From NCBI RefSeq assembly GCF_036188265.1, contig NZ_CP108093.1:1240001-1304000 (forward strand): DNA of 64,000 bases. Direction: 5' to 3'. The DNA is from Streptomyces sp. NBC_00247 (GTDB lineage Bacteria; Actinomycetota; Actinomycetes; Streptomycetales; Streptomycetaceae). Positions 45,401 through 54,474 of the stretch are shown here, in pieces (within the stretch, counting starts at the first letter, position 1; every line of letters begins with the position of its first letter). The position numbers and the translations under genes were made by a program. The notes under the pieces were generated by a model. It worked only from the letters and a program-made list of their open reading frames with translations. It was not told the DNA's origin and did no database searches.

Positions 45401-46004
45401 TCTCAACGCCCAGCACAACGCGGCATTCGGCACAGCCCTGTTCCTCGCGCGCCCGCACCCCCGCCCCGACGACCTGTCACTGGCGATCTTCGCGATCAAC
45501 GACTGGGCGTCCCGGTTCGTCCGGGACGAACCCGGCCTGGAACAGGGCACCTTCGGCAAGCTCGCGGTCGACGCACCCGACCTGGACACTGCCGGACTCG
45601 CATTCCGGCATGTGGCCCGAGGGGAGTGGCGCAGACTGCTGGCACGTCGCTACATCTACTCACGCCTGTCGGACCGGGAGAAGCGGTCCTTCACCTGGGA
45701 CCAGCTGGTCACCATCTGGCAGGTGATCGGCCGGCTCGTCCGCGGCGGGGTGCCCGCGAGGGTGGTGTTCGTCGACGCACGATTCGCCCCGCGGACCGCT
45801 CGTGCGCTGTCGCCGCGATCACTCTCTTCCCCGGTTCCCTCCCAGGACGGGCTGTTGACCGGCCTACGGGACGTACTTGCCCCGTACTTCGACACCTCGA
45901 TCCCTCCTACGGATTTCCCCGACTCCGGCGATCCCGCGGTGGCCCGGCTCCTGTACGCACCGCTCTACAAGGCGCTGCGCGACATCACCCATCACATCTC
46001 CTGA
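42396..46004 (+). CDS. pPIWI-RE-associated DinG/XPD-like helicase
   Basis: 1202 aa; GTG start in an eight-base overlap with the REase gene. Walker A GAGKST is at 265-270 and the DEAD motif begins at D483. Between them HGCPLWHVCPRHH (C425, C431) lies where XPD/DinG helicases carry iron-sulfur cysteines, though only this pair is obvious. The C-terminal RecA-like lobe includes LVAPLMAVERGHNILNAQHN and RYIYSRLSDREKRSFTWDQL. An SF2 helicase of this kind is the constant partner of pPIWI-RE proteins and is thought to unwind target duplex or R-loops. The REase gene overlaps it and the PIWI gene follows after 34 bp. Confidence 0.85.
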   Translation: MRDRDRWHAKLSKQLTQRWGDVPEELSGTRPALVCQVELALRLLEHIAPDESPRGAYVLFGGYPFTRARGLSVTEEHDIMLTAGRHLLWTLRRRRTWHQALDTYRALPPRLRAYEMPEGGAAAVRTEPADSERFTLYDMALAALPPLARKELPLAPPGRSTFLAWRRPTSVTLPAGLAAAAVPAHRPDLGRPGAGAPLVLKRSELSLTAQWMDETERAVDVANLGHWQDRLRELRFAPRSSDGLSFVDADTLRIDGLLHLAGMVGAGKSTLMTLVAVWGARQGLRTTLVVGDVAEQLRLTALLRDLGLSAAPVLGLTTRQTHVQRLHRRLAARGLENLLDHDAPAFDDLSTVCVVNALRGTEAPEPLRYSDAPCTSLYPEKRPSEQPAEAVDQAPALPEPYRPGRSTPRLTETRPTELRGAPHGCPLWHVCPRHHTARELVDALIWVANPASLVQSAVPRHLGDERLRHLELALIRSDMVFVDEADSVQMKLDEIFAPSATLVSPGIDSWLDQVQTHRIEELSKQGRLPLTDQEIERWSASLTVAHSATDRLYKLLISDAELREWADIEYFSPWTLQEKLLGEWFAPAAPYGGPDGVPDETELYEAYEDDSPEPESAGPVADAVRQELTALFDTFRDDPLGGDGPYANETDDLVRLAHDVLTTLSTPSTRERVITVLRPLLARTPAKVRTDDVQWLDLTVRRLEFMLLVSALNQRLDRLVFLWPQVEAALHLDSTGNELSRRPPLDYAPLVPEAPMGNVLGFQYLPDERERDDDGRHSGTLRFFRCAGVGRSLLLSLHEVGADPGAGQKGPHVVLMSGTSWAGTSTRAHVLAPVGAVLKPSERSLQAVGESVFTTHFLFDDKGRPMSLSGVDPKTRPAAARALAAKLGSPGRGGAPSPLEQELAEVADDRRRRAILLVGSYKEANTVAEVLNGQDRWRGRVRVLAADDADLEQAVGTSGPARASGQGAVTVLRRGDLASFAEDRSAEVLVAPLMAVERGHNILNAQHNAAFGTALFLARPHPRPDDLSLAIFAINDWASRFVRDEPGLEQGTFGKLAVDAPDLDTAGLAFRHVARGEWRRLLARRYIYSRLSDREKRSFTWDQLVTIWQVIGRLVRGGVPARVVFVDARFAPRTARALSPRSLSSPVPSQDGLLTGLRDVLAPYFDTSIPPTDFPDSGDPAVARLLYAPLYKALRDITHHIS

Positions 46005-46038
46005 GCCCCCTCCGCCCCTTACATTAAGGCGACTTGCC

Positions 46039-48978
46039 ATGGCCCTTCGTTACGAATCCGTCCGGACCGCCTCCTGGCGTCCGGTCTCCCCGGACGCCTC
46101 CCACATCGCGCGGTACCGCGCGCTTCCGTTTCCCGAGCAGTGGCGCGACGCCCTGCTCGACCTGTGCAACGTGGGCCGTGAGAAGCACTGGGAGACGGTT
46201 CCGACCTGGCGTATTGACCAGGTCATGCAGGCTTTCGCTCCCGATCTACTGGTACGGCCGCGCCCCTCGCAGTATCGGGGGGAGGGGCCCGGCTTCTGGT
46301 TGTACGCACCCCACGCGTGCCCCGACCCGCTGCCCGGCCCGGCACTGCAGGGTCTGCTGGGTGCTTGGCTCCGCGACCTTCGACCGGAACCCGAGCACCG
46401 GTCACGGGTGGCCGAGGTCAGGGCGCTGTTCCAGGAGGAGCCGCCCCATTGGGAGGAGGACGTCGCGGTGGAGCTGCTGCGCTGTCCCACGACCGCGGGT
46501 GGCACCGCCGCTCCGGATGCCCGCCACTTCCAGCTGACCACCGACTGGCTCGCCCGCAGGATCCTCTCACTGGAGCCTTACGACTTCGGAGCCGGACGTC
46601 TCCACTTCCGGGCCATGCCGCGCGGACCTCAGGACCAAGGGGCCGAGTTGGTGTCGCAGGCCTTGCCGCATGATGCCCAGCGAGGCACGGAGTGGTACTC
46701 GGTGGTCCTGAACATCACCCTCCAGACGGTCCCCTTCGACCCGCTGCCGCGGTTCCACCTGCACACCCACATCCGTAGGTACGCCACCCGGACCGGGGCG
46801 AAGTCCGGCAGGCTCCACCTGCCTTTCGGCCGTAGGACCACGGTCCTGCTGCGTCCGCGGGTTCCCTGGCTGCCGGGCGCCCCGCTGAGCGAGCGGTTCG
46901 CGGTGGCCCGTCTCGCTTGGCTCCAGGGAAACCACGACTGGGTGGGGGGCGGGCCCGCCGGGATGCTTCGCAACGTCTCCCTCACGGAATCCTTCCCCGA
47001 CGCCGAAGCCCTTCTCACCGCGCCGGCCGAGTGGCTCCAGGACGACATGCGTGCTGCCGTCGTGCACAGCACGGCCATGGGTTCGCACGAGGTGGGGGTG
47101 GGCCTGATGTCCGACCAGCGCTCCGCCATCACCGAGTGGGCCGAGAAAGCGCTACCCGAAGAAATGTGCCCTTCCCCGGCACTGGTCCGCACCCGTCTCT
47201 CCGGCAGCACACCCGCCAACCCCCGCCAGGACCCCTCGAATCCCGCCAAGAAGGCGGAGGCGAATCTGCGGCGTGCCGAAGCCAGGCGGAAGGGTACGGC
47301 CTTCGCACTGGGCGACCTCACTTCCGAAGCCGCCCCCGACGAGATTCCCGTTCTGGAGACGCGCCTGTTGTGGCAGACCCCCGTGATGCGGGACACCGCG
47401 ATCGCCGCCCTCATCGCCCATCTCGACCTGAAGGGCGACGGAGGCGCCCCTGAAACTCCGACGGCTTACGACACCGATCCGGTGGTTCTCGAATGGCAGA
47501 TGCCAGAACTCGTCGTTCGGCTTCGCTGCGTGAAACTGCCCCGGATCCTCGGTGGCGACCTGCCGCTGCCCGAAGGCGTACGGCACTCCCGTGACGCCGT
47601 CACGTCCGCACTGGGTGTACGCCGTGCCCAGACCGCCGACTTCGTCAAGGGCGACGGTGTCCTGTCCACACCCGAACTCGCCCTGGTGGAGCTCGACCGT
47701 GCGAAGGACTTCTCCTCCTCCGCCCACGATCCGAAGTTCGCGCTGCGCCTGGGGTGTGCCGATGCCAGGGTGCTGACGCAGTTCCTGGCAGTACCGAAGA
47801 AGGTCAAGGGCTACAACAGCGAGAAGAACGCCGAGTTTCGCGCCGCCAAGGCGTGGGACGACGGGCTCCGGCAGCTGGGCGTGCGGGTACACCCCGAACA
47901 CAGTCTCGGCCATCAACTGCCACCCGACTTGCGTTATCTGGCGATCTGGATGGTGCGCAAGAACGCGCGTAGCCGCACCCGGTGGGCCGGGCATGTCCCC
48001 GTCGCGGTCCTCGTCACACCCCAGCCGTCGGGAGAAGGCTCCGCCCGGGTGCAGGGCTGGGACGAGGAGACCAGGGCCTGGGTCCCGTACCCGGTCATGC
48101 TGTTGCGGCTCACCCGCCGCGCAGAGGTGCCCCACCGTGTCGTCCCCGTGCCTCGTGGCGGCGAGGAGCCCGCACGCCTTCCGTCCTGGTGGTCGGACAT
48201 GGCGGAGCAGCGCCGGGCCGCGGAGGAGTGGCTGGAGAAGGTGCTGCGCTCCGTGCGAGGCGCCCCCACCGCATTGCTGGCACACGGCCAGAACATGCGC
48301 TCGCACTGGACGTGGCTGCAGGACGGCAAGGTGGTCACGGACAAGTTCCGAGGCGGTCACGCTCCCGCCCGCCGCCTCGATCCGGACCTTCGGATCATCC
48401 GCGTACGCAGCGCGCGCGGACGCGAGACGCCGCAGTGGTGGGGCCTGAACCCGGACCCGGACCGCGCGAACGGCCTCCCGGCCCACCTCTGGACGGACCC
48501 TTCCACCCCGCCGGCAGAGGCCCGTGTCTTCTGGTCGACCACGCCCAAGGCCCAGACCTTCAAGCTGTCGGTGGCAGCGGACAAACTCGCCCCCCGGGTC
48601 AACACCAAGGGCAAGCTGACCATCGACACGGGCGAGGCCGCCTGGAATCCGGGCCTGGTCGAACTCGCGGTGGTCGGCTGCCATCCGCAGGACGGCGACG
48701 TTCCCGAGGCCCTGGCCCTGGCGGTCCACCAGTTGAGGCAGGCCCCTGACCTGCCCGACGCGCTGAGCCTGCCGTTGCCACTTCATCTCGCGGGCCTGTC
48801 CCAGGAGTACGTGCTCCCCACCCGCGCGGACGAGGACTCGGCTGCGGAGACGGACCAGACGGCGGACACGAACCCAGACGTGGCCGCGGCACCGGGGCTG
48901 GCGCGGGTACCGGAACCAGCCGAGAGCGATGAGCAATTGTCGCTCTTCGAAAGTGCCGCCGGTGCCACCGAGGTCTGA
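46039..48978 (+). CDS. pPIWI-RE family Argonaute-like protein
   Basis: 979 aa from ATG 46039, with AAGG upstream; the longer frame from 45877 overlaps the helicase. The N-terminus (SWRPVSPDASHIARYRALPF) and the middle WYSVVLNITLQTVPFDPLPR and HIRRYATRTG segments fit the X domain (DUF3962). The C-terminal half matches the MID and RNase H/PIWI parts: LLAHGQNMRSHWTWLQDGK, then VELAVVGC, ALAVHQLRQAPDLPDALSLP and the PLHLAGLSQEYVLP end, typical of pPIWI-RE proteins. This family is distinct from prokaryotic Argonautes of the pAgo type. It probably binds a guide or R-loop. Nuclease activity is uncertain; catalytic acidic residues were not assigned. Confidence 0.85.
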   Translation: MALRYESVRTASWRPVSPDASHIARYRALPFPEQWRDALLDLCNVGREKHWETVPTWRIDQVMQAFAPDLLVRPRPSQYRGEGPGFWLYAPHACPDPLPGPALQGLLGAWLRDLRPEPEHRSRVAEVRALFQEEPPHWEEDVAVELLRCPTTAGGTAAPDARHFQLTTDWLARRILSLEPYDFGAGRLHFRAMPRGPQDQGAELVSQALPHDAQRGTEWYSVVLNITLQTVPFDPLPRFHLHTHIRRYATRTGAKSGRLHLPFGRRTTVLLRPRVPWLPGAPLSERFAVARLAWLQGNHDWVGGGPAGMLRNVSLTESFPDAEALLTAPAEWLQDDMRAAVVHSTAMGSHEVGVGLMSDQRSAITEWAEKALPEEMCPSPALVRTRLSGSTPANPRQDPSNPAKKAEANLRRAEARRKGTAFALGDLTSEAAPDEIPVLETRLLWQTPVMRDTAIAALIAHLDLKGDGGAPETPTAYDTDPVVLEWQMPELVVRLRCVKLPRILGGDLPLPEGVRHSRDAVTSALGVRRAQTADFVKGDGVLSTPELALVELDRAKDFSSSAHDPKFALRLGCADARVLTQFLAVPKKVKGYNSEKNAEFRAAKAWDDGLRQLGVRVHPEHSLGHQLPPDLRYLAIWMVRKNARSRTRWAGHVPVAVLVTPQPSGEGSARVQGWDEETRAWVPYPVMLLRLTRRAEVPHRVVPVPRGGEEPARLPSWWSDMAEQRRAAEEWLEKVLRSVRGAPTALLAHGQNMRSHWTWLQDGKVVTDKFRGGHAPARRLDPDLRIIRVRSARGRETPQWWGLNPDPDRANGLPAHLWTDPSTPPAEARVFWSTTPKAQTFKLSVAADKLAPRVNTKGKLTIDTGEAAWNPGLVELAVVGCHPQDGDVPEALALAVHQLRQAPDLPDALSLPLPLHLAGLSQEYVLPTRADEDSAAETDQTADTNPDVAAAPGLARVPEPAESDEQLSLFESAAGATEV

Positions 48979-49307
48979 TGGATGCGGGGGCCGAGCCGGA
49001 CCGCCGCGAGGGCAATCAGCCGGGGCAGGACGCGCTCTCGGTTCCCAGGGAAGCGTGCGGCCGGGGTAGCGGCTCGCGGCGCCGCCGGGCAAGTGCGGCA
49101 GAGGTCCGTACCGGATCATCAGTGTCCCGGCTGTCGACCGTCCCCGTACCTACCCGACCCCCACCCGATCCGAGCCCTGTGACCTACCGGCCGGCCTTCA
49201 TGCGCGGCTGGTCGGCGGCCGTCAAGCACAGCTCAAGCGGCTCATCAGGCAGAATCGTCCCGAAGGAATCCGACTCCGCCCGTCGATGAACCGGAACGCG
49301 AGGACGT
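48979..49307. other. Intergenic region between pPIWI-RE and DUF262 operons
   Basis: 329 bp. An ATG overlapping the PIWI stop opens a 103-codon frame (48978-49289), but it is rich in Arg, Ser and Pro and lacks any recognisable feature, so it is not called. No dyad of the RTNNACTNAGTNNAC type was seen here. GAGGA at 49300-49304 serves the next gene. Confidence 0.5.
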
Positions 49308-50627
49308 ATGTCGTTGGAGGACAGCACCGGCACAAGCGGTGGCCGCTTCCCTGTGCCAAAGGATCAGCAGTCGGTGTTCAGCCGCTATCAGGACCAGGAC
49401 CCGGGGGAGGCCGACGAAGGGTTCCGAGTCGAGGTCGGCGCCGACGGCAGGGGAACCGACGTGGAGCTGGAGCTCCCCGCCACCGAGGCTGACGACGACC
49501 GGATCACCGCACCGTACGACCCTTCCAAGATCGAGATTCAGACCCTCAACCCGACCATCAACCTCCTGATGTCGCGGTTGAGTAATGGCATGATCGACCT
49601 CGCGCCGGACTTTCAGAGGCGCGCCGGCATCTGGTCGGACGAACAGCAGAGCCGGCTGATCGAATCCCTTCTGCTCCGGATTCCGATCCCCTCCTTCTAC
49701 GCGGCCGAACTGGAGGACGGTTCCTGGTCGCAGGACAGCTCCTGGGCGATCGTCGACGGCATCCAGCGTTTGACGGCGATCGCTAGGTTCATCACTCCGG
49801 ACGCTCTCGCCCGGATGACGGGAATCGAAAAAGGGCCGCTACGACTGCGGGGCCTGGAGTACCTGCACAAAGAGTTCGCCGGCACAACCTATGACGGCCT
49901 CTCGGGGCGGCTGCAGATCCGGCTCAACGAGACGCAGGTCGTTGTCCATGTGATCCGCCCCGGCACTCCGGAAGCGGTCAAGTTCAACATTTTCGCCCGC
50001 ATCAACACGGGGGGTCTCCCCCTCACGCGCCAGGAAATCCGGCATGCCCTCGTGCCGGGGCCGGCCCGGGGTCTTCTGTCCTCGCTCGCCGAGTCGCAGG
50101 AGTTCAAGTCCGCGACCGGCAACGGCGTCTACAGCGAACGCATGGCCGACCGGGAGATGGTGCTGCGCACACTGGCCTTCCGGCTCGCTCCGCCGGACTC
50201 CTTCAGGGCCCAGGACTTCGACCAGTTCCTCGCCCGCACCATGCGGCAGATCAACAGGCTCACCCCTGAAGAACGGGACGCGCACGCGGAGGACTTCAAG
50301 CGCGCGATGCTCACTGCTGAGCAGATTTTCGACGGTCACGCCTTCCGCAAGCTGTATCCCAACCAGCGGCGCCGGTCCCCCATCAACAAAGCCATCTTCG
50401 AGGCAATCGCCGTCAACCTCGCCGAACTCTCGAACAACGAGCGGTCCGCTCTTGTGGCATCCCGCGAGGAAGTGATCGAAAGTTTCCAACAGCTCATGAC
50501 CGACCGGGCCTTCGAGCGTGCTGTGTCGGTGGGTACCGGTGACCGGGCCAAGGTCGCGCTCAGGTTTCAGCGGATCCACCGTCTCTTCCACGACATCCTG
50601 ATGAATCACGGAGGCATCGAACAGTGA
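49308..50627 (+). CDS. DUF262 (GmrS-like, ParB/Srx-fold) protein
   Basis: 439 aa; ATG follows GAGGA. From about residue 75 the DUF262 domain is clear: LMSRLSNGMIDLAPDFQRRA, GIWSDEQQSRLIESLLLRIP, IPSFYAAE, and the DGIQR motif at 150-154 (usually DGQQR) with LTAI following. Later segments (FNIFARINTGGLPLTRQEIR) also fit. DUF262 is the ParB-like NTPase/nuclease part of GmrSD restriction enzymes and of several defence cassettes. No DUF1524 HNH nuclease domain is seen in this protein. It overlaps the AAA gene by four bases, suggesting a complex. Confidence 0.9.
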   Translation: MSLEDSTGTSGGRFPVPKDQQSVFSRYQDQDPGEADEGFRVEVGADGRGTDVELELPATEADDDRITAPYDPSKIEIQTLNPTINLLMSRLSNGMIDLAPDFQRRAGIWSDEQQSRLIESLLLRIPIPSFYAAELEDGSWSQDSSWAIVDGIQRLTAIARFITPDALARMTGIEKGPLRLRGLEYLHKEFAGTTYDGLSGRLQIRLNETQVVVHVIRPGTPEAVKFNIFARINTGGLPLTRQEIRHALVPGPARGLLSSLAESQEFKSATGNGVYSERMADREMVLRTLAFRLAPPDSFRAQDFDQFLARTMRQINRLTPEERDAHAEDFKRAMLTAEQIFDGHAFRKLYPNQRRRSPINKAIFEAIAVNLAELSNNERSALVASREEVIESFQQLMTDRAFERAVSVGTGDRAKVALRFQRIHRLFHDILMNHGGIEQ

Positions 50628-51772
50628 TCGAGCAGTTGTCACTGACCAACTTCAAGGCCTTCCGGTCCGCCGAGATCCGGCTCGCCCCGGTCACCCTGCT
50701 CACCGGCCTCAACTCCTCCGGCAAGAGCACAGTCCTCCAGTCCCTGGCCCTCTTGCGGCAGTCCTACGATTCCGGAATCCTGCGGTCCACCGACGGCGAC
50801 ACCGACGTACGAGGTGGATTGCTCCTCAACGGGGAGCTGGTGGAGCTGGGCGTCGGCCAGGACGTCCTGCACGAGGACTTCGTAGGTCACGGTGACGAGC
50901 CCGACCCGTTCATCACTATCGAGTTCCTCGCGGTGGACCAGGCTTCGCGCGTCTGGTCCGCCCGATATGCCCCGGAACTGGATGTCCTGCCACTGCGGCA
51001 TTCCTCCACCGGCTCCGAGGAATCGGCCGACCTTCCGCTCTTCTCTCGCCGCTTCCAATACCTCAAGGCCGATCGCATCGTTCCCGCGACTCTCTACCCC
51101 CGATCGCACCACCAGGCCATCGGGCGCGGCTTCCTCGGGTCTCGGGGGGAGCACACCGTCAATTTCCTACGCCACCACGCCGAGGACGTCGTCCCGGATG
51201 GCCCACTGCGCCATCCGTCCGCCGACGGCAACACACTCCTCTCCCACGTCGGAGCATGGATGCAGGAGCTCTGCCCCGGCATCAGTCTGGAAGCGACCGA
51301 GATCCCTGGAGTCGACTCCGTCCGCCTGAGCTACGGCTTCGGCGGCACATCCGGCTTGAACTCCTCCCGTCGGCGACGACCCACCAACGTCGGCTTCGGA
51401 CTCACGTACGCGCTGCCGATCGTGGTGGCCTGCCTGTCGGCCGTCCCCGGAAGCCTGATCCTCCTGGAGAACCCGGAGGCGCATCTGCACCCGCGCGGCC
51501 AGTCCAGGATGGCGGCGCTCATCGCTGCGGCCGCCTCGGCCGGCGCCCAGCTGATCGTCGAGACACACAGCGACCACGTCCTCGACGGCACCCGTCTCGC
51601 CGTCAAGCAGGGTCGCCTCGCTGCTGCGGAAACCGCCATCCACTACTTCCGCGGCAATGGTACGGAGGTGGAAATCGTCACTCCCTCCGTAGGCGACGAC
51701 GGCATGCTCTCCGAGTGGCCAGAAGGCTTCTTCGACGAGACCGACCACACGCTCGACCAGCTTCTGGACTGA
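50624..51772 (+). CDS. AAA ATPase of the DUF3696/OLD-like type
   Basis: 382 aa, GTG start overlapping the DUF262 stop (GTGA). It begins IEQLSLTNFKAFRSAEI, and Walker A GLNSSGKST falls at residues 28-36, the SMC/RecF-like ABC layout. The C-terminal part has FGLTYALPIVVACLSAVPGS, the LILLENPEAHLHPRGQS signature plus Walker B, and LIVETHSDHVLDGTRLAVKQ. DUF3696-type ATPases lack a TOPRIM nuclease domain and occur beside effector proteins in defence cassettes. Likely the sensor or regulator for the DUF262 protein or for the unknown protein encoded next. Confidence 0.9.
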   Translation: MIEQLSLTNFKAFRSAEIRLAPVTLLTGLNSSGKSTVLQSLALLRQSYDSGILRSTDGDTDVRGGLLLNGELVELGVGQDVLHEDFVGHGDEPDPFITIEFLAVDQASRVWSARYAPELDVLPLRHSSTGSEESADLPLFSRRFQYLKADRIVPATLYPRSHHQAIGRGFLGSRGEHTVNFLRHHAEDVVPDGPLRHPSADGNTLLSHVGAWMQELCPGISLEATEIPGVDSVRLSYGFGGTSGLNSSRRRRPTNVGFGLTYALPIVVACLSAVPGSLILLENPEAHLHPRGQSRMAALIAAAASAGAQLIVETHSDHVLDGTRLAVKQGRLAAAETAIHYFRGNGTEVEIVTPSVGDDGMLSEWPEGFFDETDHTLDQLLD

Positions 51773-51829
51773 TCGACCGAGTCGTCACAAGCGTTCACAG
51801 TTACGTTCCAGGGGAGGGGACCCGCCCGC

Positions 51830-52765
51830 GTGCTCATGCTGTTCTTCAACGAGAAGTCATGTACGTCATCGATCACACAGGAGCAGGCCGACGAGGCCAT
51901 GCACGACTTCATCCAGGTCTGCCGCAGCACGTGGAAGATCTATCAGGGCACCACGCTGGTGAGCGAAGTTCCCATGGAAAATCTGGAAATCGCCCCGGGC
52001 TACTACCTCCAGCAGTGGCGCAACGAGCCCCGCAACCATGACGCCTGGCAGTTCATGCGCCGGACACTACAGCGCAAGGCCCCTCTCGCCGGTGTCCTGC
52101 CGAAGCCGCCGGACGACCAGGACTCCGACTACCGCCACGACGGGACGCCCGTCCTCGGCCTGGCCGCCGCCCACCTGATGAACTCTCCGGCCGTCAGCCT
52201 CCCCACCGGCATCTGCTGGAAAGTGCCCTGGCTCAAGGTCGCGTACGAGACCGTCGACGAGAACGGCTACCTCCACGGCGTGGCCGATGTCCGGCACATC
52301 GCCTCGGGCGCTCACGTCGTGGAGCACGAGGAGTGGATCCGCGACACCGCCGCGGCCGCGGTGACCACGGGGGCGAAGCTGTGGGCACAGCGCGAGACCC
52401 TGTTCCCGCACCTACAGCTCGTACCCGATGTGGAGCAGAACCTCCTCGACCTGACCAACGCGTCCCTGCCATCCGTCCGCCAGGAGCTGCTCCGTCTCAA
52501 CACCGCTGCGGAGAACTGGCACCCCGGGCAATCGGAACCGTCCTGGGCCGCCAAGGTCGTTCCCGAGAGCGAGACCCGTATCAAGCAAGGCCTCTGCACC
52601 TTTACGGACTTTGACGGCAGTAAAAAGCTGTTCAGCCTCCATTGCCGGTTCAACCCCAGCCCAGGACGCATCCACCTACGCCTGATCACCGAGGAAGGCA
52701 AGATCCGTATCGGCTATGTCGGCCGTAAGCGCCTGACGGACGGGGTGCCGAGAAGCGCACGCTGA
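51830..52765 (+). CDS. Unknown protein, third gene of the DUF262/AAA cassette
   Basis: 311 aa from GTG 51830, preceded by a GGGGAGGGG ribosome site; 57 bp after the AAA gene on the same strand. Family not recognised. The N-terminus (MLFFNEKSCTSS, EQADEAMHDFIQVCRSTWKI) and a WKVPWLKV segment are notable. The last ~80 residues (KLFSLHCRFNPSPGRIHLRL, then EEGKIRIGYVG) look like a small beta-rich domain common at the end of proteins encoded next to AAA/DUF3696 genes. No nuclease, membrane or signal motif is apparent. It ends the defence block. Confidence 0.65.
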   Translation: MLMLFFNEKSCTSSITQEQADEAMHDFIQVCRSTWKIYQGTTLVSEVPMENLEIAPGYYLQQWRNEPRNHDAWQFMRRTLQRKAPLAGVLPKPPDDQDSDYRHDGTPVLGLAAAHLMNSPAVSLPTGICWKVPWLKVAYETVDENGYLHGVADVRHIASGAHVVEHEEWIRDTAAAAVTTGAKLWAQRETLFPHLQLVPDVEQNLLDLTNASLPSVRQELLRLNTAAENWHPGQSEPSWAAKVVPESETRIKQGLCTFTDFDGSKKLFSLHCRFNPSPGRIHLRLITEEGKIRIGYVGRKRLTDGVPRSAR

Positions 52766-52910
52766 GCCTTCACCGACATGATGCATCTCGAAACCGGGCT
52801 CGAACCGCTCAGCGACTCCTGACGCCCCATCGGAACGAGCGTCGTTCCAGCGTCAAGATATCGCCCGTAACGCCCACACGGCACATACCGCGCACCCGGA
52901 AAACCGCAGG

Positions 52911-54239
52911 TCAGTCGTCCTTCTTCACCGGCTCCAGAATCGCCACGCACTCCACGTGGTGCGTCATCGGGAACAGGTCGAACGCCCGCAGCGTCCGGAC
53001 CTTGTACCCGCCCTCGCGGAAGTACGCGATGTCGCGCGCGAGCGCGGCCGGGTCGCAGGCGACGTAAGCGATCTTGCGGGCGCCCAGACCCGAGAGGTGC
53101 TTGACGACCTGCTTGCCGGCGCCGGCGCGGGGCGGGTCGAGGACGATGAGGTCGCACTCGGTGATGCCGGTGCGGGGCAGGACCTGGTCGACCTTGCCGT
53201 GTTCGATGCGGACCCGGTCGAGGTCCTTCAGGTTGTGGCGGGCGTCCTCGACGGCGCGCTTGCCGGACTCGATGCCGAGGACCGCGCCCTTCTCGCCGAT
53301 GCGCTGGCCGATGGCGCCGGCGAAGAGGCCGACGCCGCAGTAGAGGTCGAGGGCGGTGTCGTTCTTGCGGGGCAGCAGGCCCTGCATGACGGCGCGGACC
53401 AGCGTGGTGGCGGCCTGCGGGTGGACCTGCCAGAAGCCGCCGGAGCCGACACGGTAGGTGCGGTCGTCGGCGACCTCGCGGACGAAGGCGCGCCCGTGGA
53501 CGCGGTGGATGCCGCCGTCGTGCTCCTCGACGCGCAGGACGGAGACCGGCTTGTCGAGCTCGACCAGGGGCAGCCGGCCGCCGGGCTTCGGGGTGAGGAC
53601 GACCTGGCGGTCGTGGGAGCCGGTGGCGGAGATCGCCTCGACGCCGGCCAGCGTCGGCCAGCTGCGCTTCTCGATGCCCAGTTCGGTGACGCCGGGGGCG
53701 GCGATCATGCAGTGGTCGATCGGCTGGACGTCGTGGGAGCGGTGCTTGCGCAGTCCCGCGTTGCCCTCGTCGTCGACGGCGTACTGGACACGGGTGCGCC
53801 AGGCGGGCACCTCGCCGGCGGGGAGCTTGTCGCCCTCGGCGGGCATGACGGTGCCGTCCCAGCCGGCCTCTTCCGGGGTGAGGCCCGCGAGGCGCTGGAG
53901 CTGCTCGGCGATGACCTCGCCCTTGAGCCGGCGCTGGGCGCCCGGCTTGGCGTGCTGCCAGTCGCAGCCGCCGCACATGCCGGGGCCGGCGTACGGGCAC
54001 GGTGCGGGAACGCGGTCCTTGGACGCCTCGATGACGGTGACGGCGTCGGCGCGCAGGAAGCGGGAGTCGGTGTCGCCGTCCGTGACGCGGGCGACGATCT
54101 TCTCGCCGGGGAGCGTGTGGCGTACGAAGAGCACGCGGCCCTCGGCCGTACGGGCGATGCAGTGGCCTCCGTGCGCGACGGGCCCGACCTCGACCTCGTA
54201 CTCCTCCCCGACCAGCGACGACGTGGATGCGTTCTGCAT
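52911..54239 (-). CDS. TrmA/RlmCD-family 5-methyluridine RNA methyltransferase
   Basis: 442 aa from ATG 54239, with GGAG nine bases upstream. An N-terminal TRAM domain (YEVEVGPVAHGGHCIARTAE, VLFVRHTLPGEKI) precedes a CPYAGPGMCGGCDWQHA iron-sulfur motif, and the SAM-binding domain carries DLYCGVGLFAGAIGQ. The catalytic Cys is C395 in YVACDPAALARD, with DPPRAGAGK just upstream and LFPMTHHVECVAIL at the end. These enzymes methylate C5 of specific uridines in rRNA or tRNA; the exact position cannot be told from sequence. Housekeeping gene that marks the right border of the defence block. Confidence 0.93.
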   Translation of the reverse strand: MQNASTSSLVGEEYEVEVGPVAHGGHCIARTAEGRVLFVRHTLPGEKIVARVTDGDTDSRFLRADAVTVIEASKDRVPAPCPYAGPGMCGGCDWQHAKPGAQRRLKGEVIAEQLQRLAGLTPEEAGWDGTVMPAEGDKLPAGEVPAWRTRVQYAVDDEGNAGLRKHRSHDVQPIDHCMIAAPGVTELGIEKRSWPTLAGVEAISATGSHDRQVVLTPKPGGRLPLVELDKPVSVLRVEEHDGGIHRVHGRAFVREVADDRTYRVGSGGFWQVHPQAATTLVRAVMQGLLPRKNDTALDLYCGVGLFAGAIGQRIGEKGAVLGIESGKRAVEDARHNLKDLDRVRIEHGKVDQVLPRTGITECDLIVLDPPRAGAGKQVVKHLSGLGARKIAYVACDPAALARDIAYFREGGYKVRTLRAFDLFPMTHHVECVAILEPVKKDD

Positions 54240-54474
54240 GAGGGGAGGCTCCAGAGATTCGGGGGAAGCGAACAGCGAACAAGGCGAGCAGAAGACGTGC
54301 ACGGGCCGACGGGCGTGGACGGGCTCCCGCGGCCCCTGCCGGACGGCGGCCCGAGCGGTCCGACGCACACGGCCGGACAACAGCCCACCAGTCTACGTGG
54401 GAGTCGCCCGGCCGTTCACCATGGAGCGCCCGAGGGGCGGGGCCGGCCCGACCTCACCGACCCCGACCTCCGCC

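Noticed and set aside
48978..49289. 103-codon frame starting in overlap with the PIWI stop
   Set aside because: Low-complexity Arg/Ser/Pro composition, no domain, and no independent ribosome site; judged a high-GC chance frame.
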